Position numbers and translations under genes: made by a program. A model generated the notes under the pieces. It was not told where the DNA came from, searched no databases, and worked only from the letters and a program-made list of their open reading frames with translations. Positions 1 to 7,947 of a stretch of DNA of 22,207 nt are shown one piece after another. The stretch spans positions 1 through 22,207 of the forward strand of contig URHD01000032.1 in assembly GCA_900547585.1 (NCBI GenBank), written 5' to 3'. The stretch is from an uncultured bacterium. GTDB taxonomy: Bacteria; Cyanobacteriota; Vampirovibrionia; Gastranaerophilales; Gastranaerophilaceae. The stretch's first letter is position 1; every line of letters starts with the position of its first letter.

Positions 1-46
1 TTATACAACACAATTTGATTTTTGAACATATAATAATCAAAATGTA

Positions 47-75
47 TTGTAAATTAACTTATCGGACATTATAAT
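47..75 (+). promoter_or_regulatory. Sigma70-type promoter for the first gene
   Basis: A TTGTAA -35 element (47-52) and a perfect TATAAT -10 element (70-75) are separated by exactly 17 bases. They predict a start near base 82 and a leader of about 28 bases. A GGAGG ribosome-binding site lies at 96-100, nine bases before the ATG at 110. The fit is seen directly; activity is inferred. Confidence 0.65.
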
Positions 76-109
76 TAGTGAACCAGATTAATTACGGAGG
101 CAAAACACC

Positions 110-832
110 ATGAATAAAAAAGTTTTATCAGCAGCACTTATCGCAGCAATGGCATGCAGCAATGCAGGCGTATTTGCCGCTGCAAATTATCAGGTACAAC
201 AAACATCAAACCCTTATTCAACATATACACAACAGCCGTCATATAATACTCAGACTTTGAAAGGTAAAGTTGTGATGATTCCTGCAGGAGTTAGCATTCC
301 AGCCATGACAAACATGGTTTTGAGCTCGGAGTCACTTTCTCTCGGGCAGAGCGTATCTGTTCCTGTTTGTAACAACTTTTATTACAGCAATTCTCTGGTT
401 GCGCCCTCGGGCAGCAGTATAAACGGAACTGTTGTACAGGTTAAAAAGGCTGGCAGAGCAGGAATAAACGGACAGCTCATGATTAAATTCACAAATATCA
501 TTACTCCCTACGGTCAAATGATACCTATTTCCGGTCATATTAAAACCGATGACGGCACTGGGCTTCTTGTCGGAGGCACAAAAGCCGACAGCGCAAAAGA
601 ATATGCTAAAGATGTTGCTGTAGGTGCTGGTGCCGGCGCGGTCGGAGGCGTTGTCATGGGTGCTCTTTCCGGCGGAAAGGTCGGCAAAGGTGCTGCTTAC
701 GGAACAGCAGTCGGTGCCGGTGTAGGTTTGGCAAAATCACTCTGGGATAAGGGTGTTGACGTTGAAATCCCGGCAGGAAGCCAGATTGATATTGTTGTTG
801 ACCAGCCTGTGACAGTGACGGTTCAACAATAG
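110..832 (+). CDS. Secreted envelope protein with glycine-zipper segment
   Basis: A 240-residue protein of unknown function. Residues 1-23 form a signal peptide (Lys-Lys, hydrophobic core, cleavage plausibly after VFA). No lipobox cysteine is seen at the cleavage site. A Gln/Tyr/Ser-rich linker follows. Residues 50-150 are predicted beta-rich, with a pattern of an entry PAGVSIPA, then SGSSINGTV and a GQMIPISG stretch, loosely like the beta-barrel part of VirB10/TrbI-type proteins; this likeness is weak. Residues about 168-210 are a Gly/Ala-rich zipper of the kind that inserts into membranes, and the end repeats the PAGS motif (IPAGSQIDIVVDQ). It has its own promoter and a strong ribosome-binding site. 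I infer a role in the periplasm or outer membrane. The export call is firm, the function is open. Confidence 0.8.
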   Translation: MNKKVLSAALIAAMACSNAGVFAAANYQVQQTSNPYSTYTQQPSYNTQTLKGKVVMIPAGVSIPAMTNMVLSSESLSLGQSVSVPVCNNFYYSNSLVAPSGSSINGTVVQVKKAGRAGINGQLMIKFTNIITPYGQMIPISGHIKTDDGTGLLVGGTKADSAKEYAKDVAVGAGAGAVGGVVMGALSGGKVGKGAAYGTAVGAGVGLAKSLWDKGVDVEIPAGSQIDIVVDQPVTVTVQQ

Positions 833-952
833 TACATGCAATATAAGCTAATCAGGCAATTTGTTTTGTGATAAATTTTTTGCTAGACTTATTACGAAGT
901 CAGAAATAAAATGTTTATAGATTCTTATTTATAAACGAGATTTGGGGAGAAA

Positions 953-2113
953 ATGACACTACTCGGCGATAAAAATATATATGAGGAAGAAGAACTGCGG
1001 GAGGAATACGTTGTTCCCTCCATATATCAAGAAGACACAAATGACGAATTGCCTTTAAAATCCTGCGTTTTTATTTCAGCACTTTTGCACCCGACGGTGG
1101 CAGGTCTTGCATGGCTTGTTGTCTTCTTGCTTGCGTTGCTGGGTGTGAATTTTGAGCTTTTTCACAAACCCGCGCAGCCGCCGAAAGATATTGAGTTTGT
1201 TCTTGTAAATAAAGAGGCGGAGCCGATTAATAAAAATACTCCCTACAGAGCAGACATGAACTCCAGAGCCGGCGGAATCCATGATCCAAAACGCCCAGTG
1301 TCCATGCCTACTCCTTCAGCTGCGCCTGCAAAACAACAGCAAAAAGCTGCACCTGCTGCACCTAAAAAGCAACCCGCTCAACAGCAGCAAAAACCTAAAC
1401 AGGCTCCTAAAAAACAGGAATTTAAAATGCCGTGGGAAAATAAACCGGTTCAAAAACAGGCACCTGCACCAAAAGCAACAACGCCCAAGGCTGTTGCACC
1501 GGCACCGCGTCCTGCATTAAAACCGACTTCGCCCAAACCAACAACAAAACCCCAGGGCAATTTCAATATACCTATACCAAAAACCGCAGCTCCCAAGCTC
1601 GCCGGTACTCCTGGTGGCCCTGTCACCGGCTCAAGAGCAGGTTCCGGTGCAAAAGCCGGAAGCGGAGCTTCTGCGCCGTCACCAAGCTTTGCTCCCAGCG
1701 GAAGCAGCTCAGGCGGAAGGTTCTCCTCTTCCGGAAGCAGTGGAAGCAGAGGTAATGTCGGCAATCCAGGCCCCGGAAATCCCAAAGGCGCACCGGGTAT
1801 TGACGCAGTAAAAGAACCGGATTTCGGCCCGTATATGAGAGAGCTGCAAAGACGCATAAAAATGAACTGGGAACCGCCAAAAGGAAACGAAAGTAAGAGA
1901 GTTGTACTTTTATTCAGAATAGGGCGCGATGGAAGACTCCTTTCCAACAAAGTTCTAAAATCATCAGGTCTTGCAGTTGCTGACAATGCGGCAAAAGCAG
2001 CAGTTGAACTAACCGCGCCGTTCAAGCCGCTTCCGCCGGAATACAAAGGCAGCAGTGTCGATATTCAGTTTACATTTGATTACAATGTCTTTGGCGCAAC
2101 AAGTTATTACTAA
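953..2113 (+). CDS. TonB/TolA-like energy transducer
   Basis: A 386-residue protein that should couple the inner-membrane motor encoded by the next genes to the outer membrane. The N-terminus (1-36) is acidic and cytoplasmic. One membrane helix spans about 38-66 and contains SALLH (S42, H46), matching the SxxxH motif of TonB that contacts ExbB-ExbD. Residues about 110-290 are a Pro/Ala/Lys/Gln- then Gly/Ser-rich segment able to span the periplasm. Residues 293-386 are a TonB/TolA-type C-terminal domain starting PYMRELQRRIKMNW and ending in beta strands. It is longer than E. coli TonB (239 residues). GGGGAG at 944-949 precedes the ATG. It heads an operon with exbB and two exbD genes. Tol-Pal rather than TonB function cannot be excluded, since no TonB-dependent receptor, tolB or pal gene is in view. 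Confidence 0.85.
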   Translation: MTLLGDKNIYEEEELREEYVVPSIYQEDTNDELPLKSCVFISALLHPTVAGLAWLVVFLLALLGVNFELFHKPAQPPKDIEFVLVNKEAEPINKNTPYRADMNSRAGGIHDPKRPVSMPTPSAAPAKQQQKAAPAAPKKQPAQQQQKPKQAPKKQEFKMPWENKPVQKQAPAPKATTPKAVAPAPRPALKPTSPKPTTKPQGNFNIPIPKTAAPKLAGTPGGPVTGSRAGSGAKAGSGASAPSPSFAPSGSSSGGRFSSSGSSGSRGNVGNPGPGNPKGAPGIDAVKEPDFGPYMRELQRRIKMNWEPPKGNESKRVVLLFRIGRDGRLLSNKVLKSSGLAVADNAAKAAVELTAPFKPLPPEYKGSSVDIQFTFDYNVFGATSYY

Positions 2114-2142
2114 GAAATATTATAGAAAAGAGGATTAAAACT

Positions 2143-2793
2143 ATGGAATTACTTTTAAAAGCGATGATTGAAGATATCTGGATTGTTGCCCCGATTCTTC
2201 TGTGCTCCTTTTTGACGCTCGGCGTTGTTATCAACAGATTGTACTACTACAACAAAAACAAACGTGATGTCGTGCTTTTCATCCCAAAACTTCAAAAAGA
2301 ACTGGCAAGAAACAACCTTGATTCTGCCCAGAATTTGAGCGTTCAGCTCGGCGGCATTGTCGGAGAGGTTTCTGAAGAAGCTGTAAGAATTTTTTCGGAA
2401 CAAAAATCAGGATTTTCCCGCTCTTTTGATATTGCGGCAGCTCTTGCAACCAGAAAATTGGAAACTCACCTTACTATCCTCGGTACAATCGGCGGTGTTT
2501 GCCCGTTCTTAGGTTTGTTTGGTACTGTTGTAAGAATTCTTTATACATTCCAGGATTTGGCTTTGCAAGGAAACCAGTCAGCAGCTGTTGCGACGGGTAT
2601 TGCGTCAGCGTTGATTGCTACTGCTTTAGGTCTTGGAGTGGCAATTGTTGCGGTTGTTTTCTACAACTACTTCCAATCTGTCGTTAAAAGATTTGAAGAT
2701 GACTTCCAGTTGATTAAGCTGCTTTTCCTCAGCTTTGTTGATAACAACGACGAAGTCACCCTTGCAGGAACCCAGACCAACATTGCATTATAG
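2143..2793 (+). CDS. exbB: ExbB/TolQ/MotA-family proton channel subunit
   Basis: A 216-residue inner-membrane protein forming the pentameric motor scaffold with ExbD. Three membrane helices are visible: about 12-33, 111-134 and 148-174, with a long cytoplasmic loop between the first two, the normal family topology. The family signatures LGLFGTVVRIL (T128) and ASALIATALGLGVAI (T160) are both present; the two threonines correspond to the polar residues lining the proton path in ExbB and TolQ. Length is near that of TolQ (230) and ExbB (244). The ribosome-binding site is AGAGGA about ten bases before the ATG. It lies 29 bases after the tonB-like gene and 11 bases before the first exbD. Whether it is strictly ExbB or TolQ cannot be settled from the sequence alone. 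Confidence 0.9.
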   Translation: MELLLKAMIEDIWIVAPILLCSFLTLGVVINRLYYYNKNKRDVVLFIPKLQKELARNNLDSAQNLSVQLGGIVGEVSEEAVRIFSEQKSGFSRSFDIAAALATRKLETHLTILGTIGGVCPFLGLFGTVVRILYTFQDLALQGNQSAAVATGIASALIATALGLGVAIVAVVFYNYFQSVVKRFEDDFQLIKLLFLSFVDNNDEVTLAGTQTNIAL

Positions 2794-2804
2794 AAAGCAA
2801 AAAA

Positions 2805-3308
2805 ATGGCTATTAAAAAATCAAAAGGTTCATTATTTACTGAAATCAACATAACTCCGCTCACGGACATCTTTCTGGTGTTGCTGATTATCATGATGGTT
2901 ATCGCTCCGACGTTTCAGTCTATTGATAACAACATAAAAGTGCCCGAAATCAATAGCGGAATAGCGGTTGAGCAAAAAAATGCAACTGTTTCGGTAACAA
3001 AAGACGGTTCGTTCTTTGTAAACGGAACAAAAGTTCAGCCGGAACAGATTGCTTCCGAGCTTACGAAGATTAAAGACGGCCTTGAAAAGAAAGAAGTCGT
3101 CGTAAAAGCTGACAAAGACGCTCGAAGCAAGGAAATAATGAAAGTCATGCAGGCAGCTCAGACTGCTGAATATGAAAAACTCATTGTTGCAGGTGAACCG
3201 TTGAGCAAAAAAGAACAAAATGCTCTTCAAAAGACCGAAAACAGTGAAGAAACTCAAAATAATGATGAATACAGAGGTACTCTTGGCGAGATTCCGTCCG
3301 AAGAGTAA
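2805..3308 (+). CDS. exbD: ExbD/TolR-family protein, first copy, with C-terminal tail
   Basis: A 167-residue single-pass inner-membrane protein that dimerises inside the ExbB pentamer. The membrane helix is about 14-37 and contains NITPLTDIFLVLL, whose D21 matches the protonatable aspartate of ExbD (D25 in E. coli). A periplasmic ExbD domain (about 45-133) has the usual VTKDGSFFVNG strand pair. Residues about 133-167 are an extra Glu/Asn/Lys-rich tail absent from the second copy. The ribosome-binding site is weak (AGAAAG), so translation may be coupled to exbB, whose stop is 11 bases upstream. It shares a 22-residue block with the next gene. Confidence 0.88.
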   Translation: MAIKKSKGSLFTEINITPLTDIFLVLLIIMMVIAPTFQSIDNNIKVPEINSGIAVEQKNATVSVTKDGSFFVNGTKVQPEQIASELTKIKDGLEKKEVVVKADKDARSKEIMKVMQAAQTAEYEKLIVAGEPLSKKEQNALQKTENSEETQNNDEYRGTLGEIPSEE

Positions 3309-3326
3309 TCAACAGAGGTAAAAAAC

Positions 3327-3713
3327 GTGGCTAGAGAACGTAACGAATTTAATGATATTAATATTACTCCGCTGACAGATATCTTTCTGGTTCTGTTAAT
3401 CATTATGATGGTAATAGCGCCTTTGCTCGACCAGCAGGGATTAAACCTCGCTGTTCCTAACAATGTTGAGGTTGAAGATGTCAAAGACAGCAAGCTTATT
3501 TCTGTCACAGTAACAAATGATGACAAATACCTTATTGATGATTCAGAAGTTTCGACGGCACAGCTTATTCCTATAATAAAAGACAAGTCAAAAGAGCTTC
3601 CTGACGGGCTTTTAATCCTCGCCCAGCCTGAAGCATCGCATGGTGCGCTCGTGAAATTGATGGATGAAGCAAGAAATGCCGGTGTAACGAGCATATCTAT
3701 TGCGGAATCATAA
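3327..3713 (+). CDS. exbD: ExbD/TolR-family protein, second copy
   Basis: A 128-residue paralogue of the preceding gene. It starts with GTG at 3327, supported by AGAGGT at 3314-3320 with good spacing and by alignment with the first copy. Helix residues 11-32 match the first copy exactly, including the protonatable aspartate (D18). The periplasmic domain (about 40-128) differs clearly and lacks the acidic tail of copy one. Tandem exbD genes occur in other bacteria, where the copies can serve different transducers. Here they may form a heterodimer or alternative motors; that is inference. The gap to the cyclase gene is 39 bases with no terminator. Confidence 0.88.
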   Translation: MARERNEFNDINITPLTDIFLVLLIIMMVIAPLLDQQGLNLAVPNNVEVEDVKDSKLISVTVTNDDKYLIDDSEVSTAQLIPIIKDKSKELPDGLLILAQPEASHGALVKLMDEARNAGVTSISIAES

Positions 3714-3752
3714 CAATTTGCCTAAAAAAAGCCTTAAAAGTAAAATGAAACT

Positions 3753-4844
3753 ATGGAAATGAAAAATTTATTAATCATTTTTATAGTTTCTTTTTTATGT
3801 GTCATATATTCTATAAACCACCTGAGTTTTAAGTATATTGACCATAGAATCGACAGGTACGTTATTGAGCAAAAATTCGATACGTATGACACAAACGTGA
3901 TAAATCAGGCGCTTTCACAGCAAAATGTCAGATTGGCTGATGAAAATACCCGTCTTCTTGTGATTTTGACGGTTTCTTTTGCGGTGCTTGTGCTCATGCT
4001 TGCTGTTCAAAGCTGGGTGAAATACCTTTTTCTGATTTTTTTCATGCTGGCGTATTTTGCTGCGTACAAACTGCTTTTTGACCATTATATTTTTGTCAGT
4101 CTTGCAGGCCCTCTCGGAGCAATGATTTTTACTCCGTTTTTTGCCGGAACCTACCGCAGAATTTTCCTTGAACGTAAAAATAACAAAATAGAAAAAATTC
4201 TGGGCAAATATATTTCCAAAGACATAAAAAATAAAATCCTGAAAAACGATACTAATGCAGAACTTGGCGGAAAAAAGGCAGAAATTTCGATTATGTTTGC
4301 TGATATACGGGGATTTACTTCTCTTTCGGAAACTCATAGTGCGGAGGAGGTTTCCAGCCTGCTGAATGAGTATTTTTCCCTGATTGAGCCAATAATCAGC
4401 AAATACAACGGCGTAATCAACAAATTTATCGGGGATGCCGTGCTTGTAATCTTCGGTGAGCCGATTCAGGATAAAAACCATGCCAAAAACGCAGTTTTGT
4501 GCGCTTATGAACTGAACAAAAAGGTCAAAAGCATACAGGAAAAATGGATAAGCGAAGGAAAACCTAAAATTGACATCGGTATAGGTGTAAATACCGGAGA
4601 AGCCTTCGTCGGCAATGTTGGAACCACAGACAGGTTTGAATATACCGTGATTGGCGACGCTGTTAATATTGCGAGCAGAATAGAAGATTATAATAAAATT
4701 TATAAAACCCATATTCTAATCAGTCAGTTCACTTACGCAAAAATTTCTCATATTGTTGATGTAATAAAGATTCGCGAGGTTTCTATCAAGGGCAAGGCAA
4801 AAAAAATCAACATATATGAAGTTTTGAGAGTTACTGAACAATAA
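3753..4844 (+). CDS. Membrane class III adenylate cyclase
   Basis: A 363-residue enzyme predicted to make cyclic AMP from ATP. Helix 1 (5-25) is followed by a short outside loop of about 40 residues, then three helices (68-88, 90-108, 113-131). A linker with a GKYISKDIKNKIL stretch, typical just before the catalytic part of CHASE2-type cyclases, comes next; the sensor itself is far shorter than a full CHASE2 domain. The catalytic domain (about 176-350) holds both metal aspartates (D184 in FADIRGFT, D228 in FIGDAV), the adenine-selecting pair K224 and T298, and the transition-state pair N305 and R309, so it should be active. ATG at 3753 and ATG at 3759 are both possible; neither has a good ribosome-binding site, suggesting coupling to exbD. 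A terminator follows immediately. Confidence 0.9.
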   Translation: MEMKNLLIIFIVSFLCVIYSINHLSFKYIDHRIDRYVIEQKFDTYDTNVINQALSQQNVRLADENTRLLVILTVSFAVLVLMLAVQSWVKYLFLIFFMLAYFAAYKLLFDHYIFVSLAGPLGAMIFTPFFAGTYRRIFLERKNNKIEKILGKYISKDIKNKILKNDTNAELGGKKAEISIMFADIRGFTSLSETHSAEEVSSLLNEYFSLIEPIISKYNGVINKFIGDAVLVIFGEPIQDKNHAKNAVLCAYELNKKVKSIQEKWISEGKPKIDIGIGVNTGEAFVGNVGTTDRFEYTVIGDAVNIASRIEDYNKIYKTHILISQFTYAKISHIVDVIKIREVSIKGKAKKINIYEVLRVTEQ

Positions 4845-4868
4845 AAAAGCGCTTAATGCGCTTTTTTT
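4844..4868. terminator. Bidirectional intrinsic terminator
   Basis: A hairpin with arms AAAAAGCGC (4844-4852) and GCGCTTTTT (from 4858) and loop TTAAT is followed by a T run on the plus strand and, because the A run mirrors it, also on the minus strand. It ends the cyclase transcript and the converging gene at 4867-5832. It overlaps the stop codons of both genes. Confidence 0.85.
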
Positions 4869-5832
4869 AATCTGTAATGCTTCTTCTGCCGCCGGCTCCG
4901 CTGCCTTTATCGCTATTTGCTGCTGCAATGTCAGCATCATTGCCTGTATAGAACCTCGGGCCGGTTTTCTTGTTTCCGCTGCTGTTTCCGTTGCCATTTG
5001 CGGCGGTATTGTCGTTATTGCCGTTTCCTTTTCCTGTTTTGCCGCTTTGTTCGCCGTGGTCTGTTCTTTGTCCATTTCCAGCACCGTTTACGCCATTAAC
5101 TGCACCGTTATTATTGCCATTGCTTCTGTCATTTGGGTTGACAGGTTGGTCTGTATTATTACTGTTAGCTGTTCTTTGGCTGTTTTCGCTGCCTGCTGCG
5201 CTTTCATCTGCGCCATTGTTATTTCCTTTGTCATCGGTGTCTTGGTTTTTAGCTACAGTGAGCTTTAATCCTGCATTAGGGTTGTTGTATAATCCATAGG
5301 GATTTCCATTTCCATACAAGCCGTTAATTCCTCCGAGGCCGCCCGGAATATTGCCAAGACCGGCACCGTTGAGCACTGCATAAGCGCCCTGAGTGCTGCC
5401 TGTGTATCCGATATCTCCGCTCCACATTGAATTTAATCCGTAATTCCAGACGCGCATGTCGTTGAAACCAACGCCGCCGCAGCCGTTGAACGCCCAGGCG
5501 TCCTGTCCGCCGAAAAATCCTCCGCCAAAGCCGAACAATCCGCCTAATGTAAACATTGAGGAGATTCCGCCCATAAATCCGTTCATAAATCCTTGCAGAT
5601 TGCCCCAGAAATTGCCTTTTTTCTTTACACCTGCTGCTTGAGACTGCGGATTATTAAGTTCGTTTGCAACAAGCAAAATATCTTGTTGAGTGAACCCTGA
5701 GCCTGATAATTCGCTCGAAAGTTCATCGCCGTTTGCAAGTTTGCCGTCGCCGTTGTCTTTTATCGAAATGCTTTTGTCGCCTTTCGTAAGAAGCCAGCCG
5801 GTATCTGTGATTTTTACGTTAATCGTGCTCAT
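4867..5832 (-). CDS. Gly/Asn-rich protein of unknown function
   Basis: A 321-residue protein I do not recognise. Residues 1-65 look like a small folded domain: a beta start, then an acidic loop (D26-N-G-D-G-K-L, continuing to GDEL) resembling a degenerate EF-hand or dockerin loop, followed by a helical stretch (TQQDILLVANEL). Residues about 73-125 are rich in Gly, Phe and Met and might associate with membranes or self-assemble. Residues about 140-190 are Gly/Asn/Tyr-rich. Residues 195-321 are an Asn/Gly/Asp/Ser-rich disordered tail with basic patches. No signal peptide is visible. GAGGA lies five bases before the ATG, supporting the start. Low-complexity composition limits homology reasoning; calcium binding is only a suggestion. 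Confidence 0.8.
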   Translation of the reverse strand: MSTINVKITDTGWLLTKGDKSISIKDNGDGKLANGDELSSELSGSGFTQQDILLVANELNNPQSQAAGVKKKGNFWGNLQGFMNGFMGGISSMFTLGGLFGFGGGFFGGQDAWAFNGCGGVGFNDMRVWNYGLNSMWSGDIGYTGSTQGAYAVLNGAGLGNIPGGLGGINGLYGNGNPYGLYNNPNAGLKLTVAKNQDTDDKGNNNGADESAAGSENSQRTANSNNTDQPVNPNDRSNGNNNGAVNGVNGAGNGQRTDHGEQSGKTGKGNGNNDNTAANGNGNSSGNKKTGPRFYTGNDADIAAANSDKGSGAGGRRSITD

Positions 5833-5858
5833 CTCTGTCCTCAGAATTTTATCGCTTA

Positions 5859-5887
5859 CTTATATAAAGGATATATATTCTGAAAAA
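5859..5887 (-). promoter_or_regulatory. Possible promoter for the Gly/Asn-rich gene
   Basis: On the minus strand, TTTTTC (5882-5887) and TATAAG (5859-5864) are spaced by 17 bases, about 27 bases upstream of the start codon. The region is very AT-rich, so chance matches are likely, and the -35 is poor. Confidence 0.35.
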
Positions 5888-5904
5888 TTGCTTTTTATGA
5901 GCAA
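5883..5904 (-). terminator. Weak candidate terminator after lepA
   Basis: Read on the minus strand, TTGCT and AGCAA form a five-base-pair stem with a seven-base loop, followed by five T. It lies 33 bases past the lepA stop. The stem is short, so read-through into the next gene is plausible. Confidence 0.35.
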
Positions 5905-5936
5905 AATATTAAGAAATATTACAAAAATCTTGAAAA

Positions 5937-7739
5937 TTAATCATCATTAAGCGAAAGAACAGCCATAAACGCCTCTTGTGGAACCTCTACGCGCCCTACT
6001 GCTTTCATACGCTTTTTACCTTTTTTCTGTTTTTCAAGCAGTTTGCGTTTACGCGAGATGTCGCCGCCGTAACATTTGTCCAAAACGCTTTTTCTAAGCG
6101 CTTTTATGTTCGTTCTTGCAATAATTCTTCCGCCGTAAGCCGCCTGAATCGGGACTTCGAACATCTGGCGCGGAATGATGTCTTTTAGCTTTGCAGTAAG
6201 CTTTTGACCGATATAAAATGCATTATCTTTATGCACAATTGCGCTCAGCGCGTCAACAACCTCTCCGGCAAGCATAATATCGAGTTTTACAAGGTCAGAA
6301 CGCTTGTATTCTTTGAACTCGTAGTCCATGCTGGCATATCCTTTTGTTCTGGACTTTAATTGGTCGTAAAAATCAACAATAACTTCGCTCAACGGGATTT
6401 CGTATTCCAAATCCACGCGGATTTTATCAATATAGTGCATATTTATGAAAATACCGCGTTTTGACTGCGCCAAATCCATCAAAGTTCCCGTGTAATCGTT
6501 GGGAGCGATGATATTGACCTTTACATAAGGCTCTTCAATAAAATCTCTGTACTGTGCGGCAGGGAGATTTGCGGGATTGTCGATTTCGACCACTTCGCCG
6601 TTTGTTTTGTGGACTCTGTATACAACTGAAGGCGCTGTTGTGACGATTGAAAGGTCATATTCGCGCTCCAGTCTTTCCTGTGCAATCTCCATATGCAGCA
6701 TTCCCAAAAATCCGCACCTGAAGCCGAAACCCAGCGCAGATGAGGTTTCAGGCTCGAACGTAATCGATGAATCATTGAGTTTAAGCTTTTCAAGCGCTTC
6801 TTTCAGGTCTTGATAATCGTCATTATCGACCGGATACATGCCGGAAAATACCATTGGCAGGGCTTCTTTGTACCCCGGGAGCGGTTCTGCAGCAGGCGTT
6901 TCTGCAAGTGTGACAGTGTCCCCCACAAAACGCGTTAATTCTTTTATAGAACCCGCCATATAACCTACATCACCGGTTTTCAGCTCCTGAACCGGAACGC
7001 GCTTAGGGTTTAAATAGCCGAGTTCAACGATTTCATACTCTTTTCCGGACGCCATGAACTTTACTTTGTCGCCAAGCTTTATGTTTCCGTCAATTACCTT
7101 GAAAAAGCATAAAGTTCCAAGGTATGGGTCATATGCGCTGTCAAAAACTAACGCTCTGAGCGGTTTATCGGAAGTATCCTGCGGCGGCGGTACAAAATTT
7201 ACCACTGCTTCAAGAACTTTGTCTATCCCTTCGCCTGTTTTTGCGCTTACGGGGATTGCCATTGAGGCGTCAATGCCGAGAACTTCTTCAATTTCTTCTT
7301 TTACGCGCTCAACATCAGCTGACGGAAGGTCAATTTTGTTGATAACCGGAATGATTTCAAGATTTTGTTCGATTGCGAGGTAAACATTGGATAAAGTCTG
7401 CGCTTCAACGCCCTGAGTTGCGTCAACAATTAACAGCGCACCCTCGCAGGCCGCAAGTGAGCGCGAAACCTCGTAAGAAAAGTCCACATGACCTGGAGTA
7501 TCAATGAGATTCAGGATATAATTCTTGCCGTCTTCGGCTTTGTAGTTCATTCTCGCCGCGTTAAGCTTGATTGTAATGCCCCGTTCACGCTCAATGTCCA
7601 TTGTGTCCATTAGCTGGTCTTGCATGTCACGTTCAGCGATAGTTCCGGTGGCTTCAAGAAGCCTATCGGCAAGTGTGGATTTTCCGTGGTCAATATGCGC
7701 AATTATGCAAAAATTACGTACGTTATCAATTGTTTTCAT
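5937..7739 (-). CDS. lepA: Translation factor LepA (EF-4) GTPase
   Basis: A 600-residue ribosome-bound GTPase of the back-translocation factor family, close to the usual 597-604 residues. The P-loop AHIDHGKS is at 14-21, the switch I region has RERGITIK, switch II is DTPGHVDF, and NKID gives guanine specificity. The middle contains the EF-G-like domain II and the GFRCGFLGMLHME stretch. The C-terminus has the LepA-specific domain with YGGDISRKRKLLEKQKKGKKRMK, typical of the family. I start it at ATG 7739, not at the in-frame TTG at 7745, because LepA proteins begin close to this methionine. No ribosome-binding site is visible; a promoter -10 lies only seven bases before the ATG, so the message may be nearly leaderless. 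Confidence 0.97.
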   Translation of the reverse strand: MKTIDNVRNFCIIAHIDHGKSTLADRLLEATGTIAERDMQDQLMDTMDIERERGITIKLNAARMNYKAEDGKNYILNLIDTPGHVDFSYEVSRSLAACEGALLIVDATQGVEAQTLSNVYLAIEQNLEIIPVINKIDLPSADVERVKEEIEEVLGIDASMAIPVSAKTGEGIDKVLEAVVNFVPPPQDTSDKPLRALVFDSAYDPYLGTLCFFKVIDGNIKLGDKVKFMASGKEYEIVELGYLNPKRVPVQELKTGDVGYMAGSIKELTRFVGDTVTLAETPAAEPLPGYKEALPMVFSGMYPVDNDDYQDLKEALEKLKLNDSSITFEPETSSALGFGFRCGFLGMLHMEIAQERLEREYDLSIVTTAPSVVYRVHKTNGEVVEIDNPANLPAAQYRDFIEEPYVKVNIIAPNDYTGTLMDLAQSKRGIFINMHYIDKIRVDLEYEIPLSEVIVDFYDQLKSRTKGYASMDYEFKEYKRSDLVKLDIMLAGEVVDALSAIVHKDNAFYIGQKLTAKLKDIIPRQMFEVPIQAAYGGRIIARTNIKALRKSVLDKCYGGDISRKRKLLEKQKKGKKRMKAVGRVEVPQEAFMAVLSLNDD

Positions 7740-7746
7740 AGGCAAT

Positions 7747-7776
7747 AGTATAAAATAAACAGGGGTTTTTAATCAA
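7747..7776 (-). promoter_or_regulatory. Promoter for lepA, near-leaderless
   Basis: On the minus strand TTGATT (7771-7776) and TATACT (7747-7752) are 18 bases apart. Standard spacing puts the start of transcription at about 7740, one base before the ATG at 7739. No Shine-Dalgarno sequence is present between them, which agrees with a leaderless message. Confidence 0.55.
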
Positions 7777-7820
7777 GTTTGCGCATTTTGTTGCTTTTGC
7801 GCGCAATGTGCCGGAGTTTT

Positions 7821-7947
7821 CTTTTCCGTTCCGATTCCTCCGGCGGATTTTCGGGGAAAATTTGTTTTCTTATTTTGGCGACTGGCTTAAAAGTTTTGAA
7901 ATGCCCACATTGCCCGTTGAATGCCCGGGGGAATCGGAACGGAAAAG
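7821..7947. repeat. Long inverted repeat in the lepA-pgk gap
   Basis: The 315-base gap 7740-8054 holds no gene I can support. Its centre has inverted arms: CTTTTCCGTTCCGATTCC at 7821-7838 and its exact complement at 7930-7947, extended inward by one mismatch and four more pairs (7839-7843 with 7925-7929). The arms total 22 of 23 matching pairs and are about 80 bases apart. A smaller hairpin (ATTTTC, loop GGG, GAAAAT; 7847-7861) sits inside, and a GCCC element recurs three times near 7903-7926. The interval is richer in GC than the flanks. It could be a structured leader or RNA, or a small repeat element. The two small open frames across it are not convincing. Confidence 0.7.

Noticed and set aside
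1450..2046. 198-residue open frame antisense to the tonB-like gene
   Set aside because: It mirrors the Pro/Gly/Ser-rich coding region, which is poor in stops on the reverse strand; the plus-strand protein has clear TonB features.
3915..4712. 265-residue open frame antisense to the adenylate cyclase
   Set aside because: The plus-strand cyclase has all catalytic residues; the antisense product is a Lys/Phe/Asn-rich sequence without family features.
5937..7745. TTG at 7745 as the lepA start
   Set aside because: It adds only two residues, and ATG 7739 is the better codon and fits the family's N-terminus and the promoter spacing.
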